A DNA stretch of 64,000 nucleotides from Euonymus europaeus. Its lineage: Eukaryota > Streptophyta > Magnoliopsida > Celastrales > Celastraceae. Of the stretch, positions 1-11,650 are shown in pieces. Location of the stretch: NCBI GenBank assembly GCA_963580455.1, contig OY756966.1, positions 14,635,001 through 14,699,000 of the forward strand, read 5' to 3'. The notes beneath the pieces were generated by a model. That model was not told the origin of the DNA. It was given only the letters and a program-made list of their open reading frames with translations, and ran no database searches. Position 1 is the first letter of the stretch. Every line of letters starts with the position of its first letter. A program made the translations under genes and the position numbers.

Positions 1-2720
1 TTAGAGAGAGTTGAGCAACTTCGGACTGTGAAAGTTGCTCGGGATAGACTTTTTATTGTTCTTCTATGTCAAATTTTATGAGTATAAGCTTCCTACATTA
101 TTTCGATGCAAAAACACCAACTTTCTAAGACAAAAATACAAAACCGTTAAAAGCTCCTCCATAGAGAGAGTTGGGCAACTTCGGACTATCAAAATTTCTC
201 GGGATAGACTTTTTATTGTTCTTCTATGTCAAATTTTACGAGTATAAGCTTCCTAGATTATTTTGATGCCAAAACTCCAACTTTCTATGACAAATAGACA
301 AAACCGTTAAAAGCTCCACCATAGAGAGAGTTGAGCAACTTCGGACTATCAAAATTGCTCGGGATAGACTTTTTATTGTTCTTCTATGTTAAATTTTACG
401 AGTATAAGCTTCCCACATTATTTCGATGCCAAAACACCAACTTTCTATGACAAATGGACAAAACCGTTAAAAGCTCCTCCATAGAGAGAGTTGAGCAACT
501 TCGGACTATCAAAATTGCTCGGGATAGACTTTTAATTGTTCTTCTATGTCAAATTTTATGAGTATAAGCTTCCTACATTATTTCGATGCCAAAACACCAA
601 CTTTCAATGACAAACGAACAAAACCATTAAAAGCTCCTCCATAGAGAGAGTTGAGCAACTTCGAACAATCAAAATTGCTCGGGATAGACTTTTTATTGTT
701 CTTCTATGTCAAATTTTACGAGTATAAGCTTCCTACATTATTTCGATGACAAAACACCAATTTTCTAAGACAAATATACAAAACCGTTAAAAGCTCCTCC
801 ATAGAGAGAGTTGGGCAACTTCGGACTCTCAAAATTTCTCGGGATAGACTTTTTATTGTTTTTCTATGTCAAATTTTACAAGTTTAAGCTTCATAGATTA
901 TTTCGATGCCAAAACACCAACTTTCTATGACAAATGTACAAAACCGTTAAAAGCTCCTCCATTAAGAGAGTTGAGCAACTTCGGACTATGAAAGTTGCTC
1001 GGGATAGACTTTTTATTGTTCTTCTATGTCAAAGTTTCCGAGTATAAGCTTCCTACATTATTTCGATGCCAAAACACCAACTTTCTATGACAAATATACA
1101 AAACCGTTAAAAGCTCATCCATAGAAAGAGTTGGGTAACTTCGGACTATCAAAATTTCTCGGGATAGACTTTTTATTATTCTTCTATGTCAAATTTTACG
1201 AGTATAAGCCTCCTAGATTATTTTGATGCCAAAACACCAACTTTCTATGACAAATAGACAAAACCGTTAAAAGCTCCACCATAGAGAGAGTTGAGCAACA
1301 TCGGACTATCAAAATTGCTCGGGATAGACTTTTTATTGTTCTTCTATGTTAAATTTTACGAGTATAAGCTTCCTACATTATTTCGATGCCAAAACACTAA
1401 CTTTCTATGACAAATGGACAAAACCGTTAAAAGCTCCTCCATTGAGAGAGTTGAGCAACTTCGGACCATCAAACTTGTTCGGTGTACAATTTCTATTGTT
1501 CTCATATGTCAAATTTTACGAGTATAAGCTTCCTACATTATTTCGATGCCAAAACACCAACTTTCTATGACAAATGGACAAAACCGTTAAAAGCTCCTCC
1601 ATAGAGAGAGTTGAGCAACTTCGGACTATCAAAGTTGCTCGGGATGGACATTTAATTGTTCTTCTATGTCAAATTTTATGAGTATAAGCTTCCTACATTA
1701 TTTCGATGCCAAAACACCAACTTTCTATGACAAACGAACAAAACTGTTAAAAGCTCCTCCATAGAGAGAGTTGAGCAACTTCGAACTATCAAAATTGCTC
1801 GGGATAGACTTTTTATTGTTCTTCTAAGTCGAATTTTACAAGTATAAGCTTCCTACATTATTTCGATGCCAAAACACCAACTTTCTAAGACAAATATACA
1901 AAACCGTTAAAAGCTCCTCCATAGAGAGAGTTGGGCAACTTCGGACTCTCAAAATTTCTCGGGATAGACTTTTTATTGTTTTTCTATATCAAATTTTACA
2001 AGTATAAGCTTCCTAGATTATTTCGATGCCAAAACACCAACTTTCTATGACAAATGGACAAAACCGTTAAAAGCTCCTCCATAGAGAGAGTTGAGCAACT
2101 TCGGACTGTGAAAGTTGCTCGGAATAGACATTTTATTGTTCTTCTATGTCAAGTTTTACGAGTATAAGCTTCCTACATTATTTCGATGCCAAAACACCAA
2201 CTTTCTATGACAAATATACAAAACCGTTAAAAGCTCCTCCATAGAAAGAGTTGGGCAACTTCGGACTATCAAAATTTCTCGGGATAGACTTTTTACTATT
2301 CTTCTATGTCAAATTTTACGAGTATAAGCTTCCTAGATTATTTTGATGCCAAAACACCAACTTTCTATGACAAATAGACAAAACCGTTAAAAGCTCCACC
2401 ATAGAGAGAGTTGAGCAACATCGGACTATCAAAATTGCTCGGGATAGACTTTTTATTGTTCTTCTATGTTAAATTTTACGAGTATAAGCTTCCTACATTA
2501 TTTCGATGCCAAAACACCAACTTTCTATGACAAATGGACAAAACCGTTAAAAGATCCTCCATTGAGAGAGTTGAGCAACTTCGGACCATCAAACTTGTTC
2601 GGTGTACAATTTCTATTGTTCTCATATGTCAAATTTTACGAGTATAAGCTTCCTACATTATTTCGATGCCAAAACACTAACTTTCTATGACAAATGGACA
2701 AAACCGTTAAAAGCTCCTCC

Positions 2721-2880
2721 ATACAGAGAGTTGATCAACTTCGGACCATCAAAGTCGCTCGGTGTACAATTTCTATTGTTCTCATATGTCAAATTTTACG
2801 AGTATAAGCTTCCTACATTATTTCGATGCCAAATCACCAACTTTCTATGACAAATGGACAAAACCGTTAAAAGCTCCTCC
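2721..2880 (+). repeat. Representative type B satellite monomer
   Basis: A 160-bp unit of the second class. At bases 41-66 it reads 'ggtgtacaat' then 'ttctattgtt ctcatatgt' instead of the type A sequence, so it has a BsrGI-type TGTACA and lacks the CTCGGG site. The rest of the unit aligns to type A without gaps. Type B units usually carry 'ggaccatc' at 23-30. They occur singly or in pairs within the higher-order repeats of the first 28 kb and more irregularly afterwards. Confidence 0.9.
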
Positions 2881-3360
2881 ATAGAGAGAGTTGAGCAACT
2901 TCGGACTATCAAAGTTGCTCGGGATAGACATTTAATTGTTCTTCTATGTCAAATTTTATGAGTATAAGCTTCCTACATTATTTCGATGCCAAAACACCAA
3001 CTTTCTATGACAAACGAACAAAACTGTTAAAAGCTCCTCCATAGAGAGAGTTGAGCAACTTCGAACTATCAAAATTGCTCGGGATAGACTTTTTATTGTT
3101 CTTTTATGTCAAATTTTACGAGTATAAGCTTCCTACATTATTTCGATGCCAAAACACCAACTTTCTAAGACAAATATACAAAACCGTTAAAAGCTCCTCC
3201 ATAGAGAGAGTTGGGCAACTTCGGACTCTCAAAATTTCTCGGGATAGACTTTTTATTGTTTTTCTATGTCAAATTTTACAAGTATAAGCTTCCTAGATTA
3301 TTTCGATGCCAAAACACCAACTTTCTATGACAAATGGACAAAACCGTTAAAAGCTCCTCC

Positions 3361-3520
3361 ATAGAGAGAGTTGAGCAACTTCGGACTGTGAAAGTTGCTC
3401 GGGATAGACTTTTTATTGTTCTTCTATGTCAAGTTTTACGAGTATAAGCTTCCTACATTTTTTCGATGCCAAAACACCAACTTTCTATGACAAATATACA
3501 AAACCGTTAAAAGCTCCTCC
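3361..3520 (+). repeat. Representative type A satellite monomer
   Basis: A full 160-bp unit from one 'atagagagag' to the next. Type A is defined at bases 41-66 by 'gggatagact' followed by 'ttttattgtt cttctatgt'. It carries an AvaI-type CTCGGG at 38-43. The perfect dyad GAGCAACTT / AAGTTGCTC lies at 3,373-3,381 and 3,392-3,400, separated by 10 bases. Type A has sub-variants ('tttaattgtt', 'cgaactatc', 'ggactctc', 'ggactgtg', 'gggtaact') that recur in a fixed order and define the higher-order repeats. Confidence 0.9.
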
Positions 3521-6500
3521 ATAGAAAGAGTTGGGCAACTTCGGACTATCAAAATTTCTCGGGATAGACTTTTTACTATTCTTCTATGTCAAATTTTACG
3601 AGTATAAGCTTCCTAGATTATTTTGATGCCAAAACACCAACTTTCTATGACAAATAGACAAAACCGTTAAAAGCTCCACCATAGAGAGAGTTGAGCAACA
3701 TCGGACTATCAAAATTGCTCGGGATAGACTTTTTATTGTTCTTCTATGTCAAATTTTACGAGTATAAGCTTCCTACATTATTTCGATGCCAAAACACCAA
3801 CTTTCTATGATAGATGGACAAAACCGTTAAAAGCTCCTCCATACAGAGAGTTGAGCAAATTCGGACCATCAAAGTTGCTCGGTGTACAATTTCTATTGTT
3901 CTCATATGTCAAATTTTACGAGTATAAGCTTCCTACATTATTTCGATGCCAAATCACCAACTTTCTATGACAAATGGACAAAACCGTTAAAAGCTCCTCC
4001 ATAGAGAGAGTTGAGCAACTTCGGACTATCAAAGTTGCTCGGGATAGACATTTAATTGTTCTTCTATGTCAAATTTTATGAGTATAAGCTTCCTACATTA
4101 TTTCGATGCCAAAACACCAACTTTCTATGACAAACGAACAAAACTGTTAAAAGCTCCTCCATAGAGAGAGTTGAGCAACTTCGAACTATCAAAATTGCTC
4201 GGGATAGACTTTTTATTGTTCTTTTATGTCAAATTTTACGAGTATAAGCTTCCTACATCATTTCGATGCCAAAACACCAACTTTCTAAGACAAATATACA
4301 AAACCGTTAAAAGCTCCTCCATAGAGAGAGTTGGGCAACTTTGGACTCTCAAAATTTCTCGGGATAGACTTTTTATTGTTTTTCTATGTCAAATTTTACA
4401 AGTATAAGCTTCCTAGATTATTTCGATGCCAAAACACCAACTTTCTATGACAAATGGACAAAACCGTTAAAAGCTCCTCCATAGAGAGAGTTGAGCAACT
4501 TCGGACTGTGAAAGTTGCTCGGGATAGACTTTTTATTGTTCTTCTATGTCAAGTTTTACGAGTATAAGCTTCCTACATTATTTCGATGCCAAAACACCAA
4601 CTTTCTATGACAAATATACAAAACCGTTAAAAGCTCCTCCATAGAAAGAGTTGGGTAACTTCGGACTATCAAAATTTCTCGGGATAGACTTTTTATTCTT
4701 CTTCTATGCCAAATTTTACGAGTATATGCTTCCTACATTATTTTGATGCCAAAACACCAACTTTCTATGACAAATAGACAAAACCGTTAAAAGCTCCACC
4801 ATAGAGAGAGTTGAGCAACATCGGACTATCAAAATTGCTCGGGATAGACTTTTTATTGTTCTTCTATGTTAAATTTTACGAGTATAAGCTTCCTACATTA
4901 TTTCGATGCCAAAACACCAACTTTCTATGACAAATGGACAAAACCGTTAAAAGCTCCTCCATTGAGAGAGTTGAGCAACTTCGGACCATCAAACTTGTTC
5001 GGTGTACAATTTCTATTGTTCTCATATGTCAAATTTTACGAGTATAAGCTTCCTACATTATTTCGATGCCAAAACACCAACTTTCTATGACAAATGGACA
5101 AAACCGTTAATAGCTCCTCCATACAGAGAGTTGAGCAACTTCGGACCATCAAAGTTGCTCGGTGTACAATTTCTATTGTTCTCATATGTCAAATTTTACG
5201 AGTATAAGCTTCCTACATTATTTCGATGCCAAATCACCAACTTTCTATGACAAATGGACAAAACCGTTAAAAGCTCCTCCATAGAGAGAGTTGAGAAACT
5301 TCGGACTATCAAAGTTGCTCGGGATAGACATTTAATTGTTCTTCTATGTCAAATTTTATGAGTATAAGCTTCCTACATTATTTCGATGCCAAAACACCAA
5401 CTTTCTATGACAAACGAACAAAACTGTTAAAAGCTCCTCCATAGAGAGAGTTGAGCAACTTCGAACTATCAAAATTGCTCGGGATAGACTTTTTATTGTT
5501 CTTTTATGTCAAATTTTACGAGTATAAGCTTCCTACATTATTTCGATGCCAAAACACCAACTTTCTAAGACAAATATACAAAACCGTTAAAAGCTCCTCC
5601 ATAGAGAGAGTTGGGCAACTTCGGACTCTCAAAATTTCTCGGGATAGACTTTTTATTGTTTTTCTATGTCAACTTTTACAAGTATAAGCTTCCTAGATTA
5701 TTTCGATGCCAAAACACCAACTTTCTATGACAAATGGACAAAACCGTTAAAAGCTCCTCCATAGAGAGAGTTGAGCAACTTCGGACTGTGAAAGTTGCTC
5801 GGGATAGACTTTTCATTGTTCTTCTATGTCAAGTTTTACGAGTATAAGCTTCCTACATTATTTCGATGCCAAAACACCAACTTTCTATGACAAATATACA
5901 AAACCGTTAAAAGCTCCTCCATAGAAAGAGTTGGGTAACTTCGGACTATCAAAATTTCTCGGGATAGACTTTTTATTCTTCTTCTATGCCAAATTTTACG
6001 AGTATATGCTTCCTACATTATTTTGATGCCAAAACACCAACTTTCTATGACAAATAGACAAAACCGTTAAAAGCTCCACCATAGAGAGAGTTGAGCAACA
6101 TCGGACTATCAAAATTGCTCGGGATAGACTTTTTATTGTTCTTCTATGTTGAATTTTACGAGTATAAGCTTCCTACATTATTTCGATGCCAAAACACAAA
6201 CTTTCTATGACAAATGGACAAAACCGTTAAAAGCTCCTCCATTGAGAGAGTTGATCAACTTCGGACCATCAAACTTGTTCGGTGTACAATTTCTATTGTT
6301 CTCATATGTCAAATTTTACGAGTATAAGCTTCCTACATTATTTCGATGCCAAAACACCAACTTTCTATGACAAATGGACAAAACCGTTAAAAGCTCCTCC
6401 ATACAGAGAGTTGAGCAACTTCGGACCATCAAAGTTGCTCGGTGTACAATTTATATTGTTCTCATATGTCAAATTTTACGAGTATAGGCTTCCTACATTA

Positions 6501-6849
6501 TTTCGATGCCAAATCACCAACTTTCTATGACAAATGGACAAAACCGTTAAAAGCTCCTCCATAGAGAGAGTTGAGCAACTTCGGACTATCAAAGTTGCTC
6601 GGGATAGACATTTAATTGTTCTTCTATGTCAAATTTTATGAGTATAAGCTTCCTACATTATTTCGATGCCAAAACACCAACTTTCTATGACAAACGAACA
6701 AAACTGTTAAAAGCACCTCCATAGAGAGAGTTGAGCAACTTCGAACTATCAAAATTGCTCGGGATAGACTTTTTATTGTTCTTTTATGTCAAATTTTACG
6801 AGTATAAGCTTCCTACATTATTTCGATGCCAAAACACCAACTTTCTAAG

Positions 6850-9250
6850 ACAAATATACAAAACCGTTAAAAGCTCCTCCATAGAGAGAGTTGGGCAACT
6901 TCGGACTCTCAAAATTTCTCGGGATAGACTTTTTATTGTTTTTCTATGTCAAATTTTACAAGTATAAACTTCCTAGATTATTTCGATGGCAAAACACCAA
7001 CTTTCTATGACAAATGGACAAAACCGTTAAAAGCTCCTCCATAGAGAGAGTTGAGCAACTTCGGACTGTGAAAGTTGCTCGGGATAGACTTTTTATTGTT
7101 CTTCTATGTCAAGTTTTACGAGTATAAGCTTCCTACATTTTTTCGATGCCAAAACACCAACTTTCTATGACAAATATACAAAACCGTTAAAAGCTCCTCC
7201 ATAGAAAGAGTTGGGCAACTTCGGACTATCAAAATTTCTCGGGATAGACTTTTTACTATTCTTCTATGTGAAATTTTACGAGTATAAGCTTCCTAGATTA
7301 TTTTGATGCCAAAACACCAACTTTCTATGACAAATAGACAAAACCAGTAAAAGCTCCACCATAGAGAGAGTTGAGCAACATCGGACTATCAAAATTGCTC
7401 GGGATAGACTTTTTATTGTTCTTCTATGTTAAATTTTACGAGTATAAGCTTCCTACATTATTTCGATGCCAAAACACTAACTTTCTATGACAAATGGACA
7501 AAACCGTTAAAAGCTCCTCCATTGAGAGAGTTGAGCAACTTCGGACCATCAAACTTGTTCGGTGTACAATTTCTATTGTTCTCATATGTCAAATTTTACG
7601 AGTATAAGCTTCCTACATTATTTCGATGCCAAATCACCAACTTTCTATGACAAATGGACAAAACCGTTAAAAGCTCCTCCATAGAGAGAGTTGAGCAACT
7701 TCGGACTATCAAAGTTGCTCGGGATAGACATTTAATTGTTCTTCTATGTCAAATTTTATGAGTGTAAGCTTCCTACATTATTTCGATGCCAAAACACCAA
7801 CTTTCTATGACAAACGAACAAAACTGTTAAAAGCTCCTCCATAGAGAGAGTTGAGCAACTTCGAACTATCGAAATTGCTCGGGATAGACTTTTTATTGTT
7901 CTTTTATGTCAAATTTTACGAGTATAAGCTTCCTACATTATTTCGATGCCAAAACACCAACTTTCTAAGACAAATGGACAAAACCGTTAAAAGCTTCTCC
8001 ATAGAGAGAGTTGAGCAACTTCGGACTGTGAAAGTTGCTCGGGATAGACTTTTTATTGTTCTTCTATGTCAAATTTTACGAGTATAAGCTTCCTACATTA
8101 TTTCGATGCCAAAACACCAACTTTCTATGACAAACGAACAAAACTGTTAAAAGCTCCTCCATAGAGAGAGTTGAGCAACTTCGAACTATCAAAATTGCTC
8201 GGGATAGACTTTTTATTGTTCTTTTATGTCAAATTTTACGAGTATAAGCTTCCTACATTATTTTGATGCCAAAACACCAACTTTCTATGACAAATAGACA
8301 AAACCGTTAAAAGCTCCACCATAGAGAGAGTTTAGCAATTTCGGAATATCAAAATTGCTCGGGATAGACTTTTTATTGTTATTCTATGTTAAATTTTACG
8401 AGTATAAGCTTCCTACATTATTTCGATGCCAAAACACCAACTTTCTATGACAAATGGACAAAACCGTTAAAAGCTCCTCCATAGAGAGAGTTGAGCAACT
8501 TCGGACCATCAAAGTTGCTCGGTGTACAATTTCTATTGTTCTCATATGTCAAATTTTACGAGTATAAGCTTCCTACAATATTTCGATGCCAAAACACCAA
8601 ATTTCTATGACAAATGGACAAAACCGTTAAAAGCTCCTCCATACAGAGAGTTGAGCAACTTCGGACCATCAAAGTTGCTCGGTGTACAATTTCTATTGTT
8701 CTCATATGTCAAATTTTACGAGTATAAGCTTCCTACATTATTTCGATGCCAAAACACCAACTTTCTATGACAAATGGACAAATCCGTTAAAAGCTCTTCC
8801 ATAGAGAGAGTTGAGCAACTTCGGACTCTCAAAGTTGCTCGGGATAGACTTTTAATTGTTCTTCTATGTCAAATTATACGAGTATAAGTTTCCTACATTA
8901 TTTCGATGCCAAAACACCAACTTTCTATGACAAATGGACAAAACCGTTAAAAGCTCCACCATAGAGGGAGTTGAGCAACTTTGGACCATCAAAGTTGCTC
9001 GGTGTACAATTTCTATTGTTCTCATATGTCAAATTTTACGAGTATAAGCTTCAGAGATTATTTCAATGCCAAAACACCAACTTTTTATGACAAATGGACA
9101 AAACCGTTAAAAGCTCCTCTATAGAGAGAGTTGAGCAACTTCGGACTGTGAAAGTTGCTCGGGATAGACTTTTTATTGTTCTTCTATGTCAAATTTTACG
9201 AGTATAAGCTTCCTACATTATTTCGATGCCAAAACACCAACTTTCTAAGA
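6850..9250 (+). repeat. 2,400-bp (15-monomer) duplication, copy 1
   Basis: Matches 9,250-11,650 at an offset of 2,400 bp, with shared private variants: 'agtataaact' (6,961 / 9,361), 'ctatgtgaaa' (7,264 / 9,664), 'aaaccagtaa' (7,341 / 9,741), 'agtgtaagct' (7,761 / 10,161), 'tttagcaatt' (8,331 / 10,731) and 'tttttatga' (9,081 / 11,481). Edges are uncertain by about 100-150 bp. A short patch around 7,430-7,560 does not match its partner (see findings). The segment and its partner occur again at 14,370-19,170 as part of the 7,520-bp duplication. Confidence 0.85.
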
Positions 9251-11650
9251 CAAATATACAAAACCGTTAAAAGCTCCTCCATAGAGAGAGTTGGGCAACT
9301 TCGGACTCTCAAAATTTCTCGGGATAGACTTTTTATTGTTTTTCTATGTCAAATTTTACGAGTATAAACTTCCTAGATTATTTCGATGCCAAAACACCAA
9401 CTTTCTATGACAAATGGACAAAACCGTTAAAAGCTCCTCCATAGAGAGAGTTGAGCAACTTCGGACTGTGAAAGTTGCTCGGGATAGACTTTTTATTGTT
9501 CTTCTATGTCAAGTTTTACGAGTATAAGCTTCCTACATTTTTTCGATGCCAAAACACCAACTTTCTATGACAAATATACAAAACCGTTAAAAGCTCCTCC
9601 ATAGAAAGAGTTGGGCAACTTCGGACTATCAAAATTTCTCGGGATAGACTTTTTACTATTCTTCTATGTGAAATTTTACGAGTATAAGCTTCCTAGATTA
9701 TTTTGATGCCAAAACACCAACTTTCTATGACAAATAGACAAAACCAGTAAAAGCTCCACCATAGAGAGAGTTGAGCAACATCGGACTATCAAAATTGCTC
9801 GGGATAGACTTTTTATTGTTCTTCTATGTCAAATTTTACGAGTATAAGCTTCCTACATTATTTCGATGCCAAAACACCAACTTTCTATGACAAATGGACA
9901 AAACCGTTAAAAGCTCCTCCATACAGAGAGTTGAGCAAATTCGGACCATCAAAGTTGCTCGGTGTACAATTTCTATTGTTCTCATATGTCAAATTTTACG
10001 AGTATAAGCTTCCTACATTATTTCGATGCCAAATCACCAACTTTCTATGACAAATGGACAAAACCGTTAAAAGCTCCTCCATAGAGAGAGTTGAGCAACT
10101 TCGGACTATCAAAGTTGCTCGGGATAGACATTTAATTGTTCTTCTATGTCAAATTTTATGAGTGTAAGCTTCCTACATTATTTCGATGCCAAAACACCAA
10201 CTTTCTATGACAAACGAACAAAACTGTTAAAAGCTCCTCCATAGAGAGAGTTGAGCAACTTCGAACTATCGAAATTGCTCGGGATAGACTTTTTATTGTT
10301 CTTTTATGTCAAATTTTACGAGTATAAGCTTCCTACATTATTTCGATGCCAAAACACCAACTTTCTAAGACAAATGGACAAAACCGTTAAAAGCTTCTCC
10401 ATAGAGAGAGTTGAGCAACTTCGGACTGTGAAAGTTGCTCGGGATAGACTTTTTATTGTTCTTCTATGTCAAATTTTACGAGTATAAGCTTCCTACATTA
10501 TTTCGATGCCAAAACACCAACTTTCTATGACAAACGAACAAAACTGTTAAAAGCTCCTCCATAGAGAGAGTTGAGCAACTTCGAACTATCAAAATTGCTC
10601 GGGATAGACTTTTTATTGTTCTTTTATGTCAAATTTTACGAGTATAAGCTTCCTACATTATTTTGATGCCAAAACACCAACTTTCTATGACAAATAGACA
10701 AAACCGTTAAAAGCTCCACCATAGAGAGAGTTTAGCAATTTCGGAATATCAAAATTGCTCGGGATAGACTTTTTATTGTTATTCTATGTTAAATTTTACG
10801 AGTATAAGCTTCCTACATTATTTCGATGCCAAAACACCAACTTTCTATGACAAATGGACAAAACCGTTAAAAGCTCCTCCATAGAGAGAGTTGAGCAACT
10901 TCGGACCATCAAAGTTGCTCGGTGTACAATTTCTATTGTTCTCATATGTCAAATTTTACGAGTATAAGCTTCCTACAATATTTCGATGCCAAAACACCAA
11001 ATTTCTATGACAAATGGACAAAACCGTTAAAAGCTCCTCCATACAGAGAGTTGAGCAACTTCGGACCATCAAAGTTGCTCGGTGTACAATTTCTATTGTT
11101 CTCATATGTCAAATTTTACGAGTATAAGCTTCCTACATTATTTCGATGCCAAAACACCAACTTTCTATGACAAATGGACAAATCCGTTAAAAGCTCTTCC
11201 ATAGAGAGAGTTGAGCAACTTCGGACTCTCAAAGTTGCTCGGGATAGACTTTTAATTGTTCTTCTATGTCAAATTATACGAGTATAAGTTTCCTACATTA
11301 TTTCGATGCCAAAACACCAACTTTCTATGACAAATGGACAAAACCGTTAAAAGCTCCACCATAGAGGGAGTTGAGCAACTTTGGACCATCAAAGTTGCTC
11401 GGTGTACAATTTCTATTGTTCTCATATGTCAAATTTTACGAGTATAAGCTTCAGAGATTATTTCAATGCCAAAACACCAACTTTTTATGACAAATGGACA
11501 AAACCGTTAAAAGCTCCTCTATAGAGAGAGTTGAGCAACTTCGGACTGTGAAAGTTGCTCGGGATAGACTTTTTATTGTTCTTCTATGTCAAATTTTACG
11601 AGTATAAGCTTCCTACATTATTTCGATGCCAAAACACCAACTTTCTAAGA
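9250..11650 (+). repeat. 2,400-bp (15-monomer) duplication, copy 2
   Basis: Tandem partner of 6,850-9,250. The junction lies between about 9,190 and 9,310, where the sequence passes from the 11.6-kb type of monomer to the 6.9-kb type. Copy 2 ends near 11,700, where 'ggactctc' at the equivalent site becomes 'ggactatcc'. Confidence 0.85.

Larger units (their letters stand above)
321..7360 (+). repeat. Higher-order repeat domain of 6-, 7- and 8-monomer units
   Basis: Units can be bounded at monomers preceded by 'aagctccacc': 321-1,280 (6 monomers), 1,281-2,400 (7), 2,401-3,680 (8), 3,681-4,800 (7), 4,801-6,080 (8) and 6,081-7,360 (8). Within a unit the order is: 'ccacc' type A, then 0-2 type B, then a 'tttaattgtt' type A, a 'cgaactatc' type A, a 'ggactctc'/'tttctatgtc' type A, a 'ggactgtg' type A and a 'gaaagagttgggtaact' type A. 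The number of type B monomers explains the three lengths. Corresponding monomers in successive units are nearly identical while adjacent monomers are not, which is the signature of unequal crossing-over at unit level. The last units overlap the start of the 7,520-bp duplication. Confidence 0.88.
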
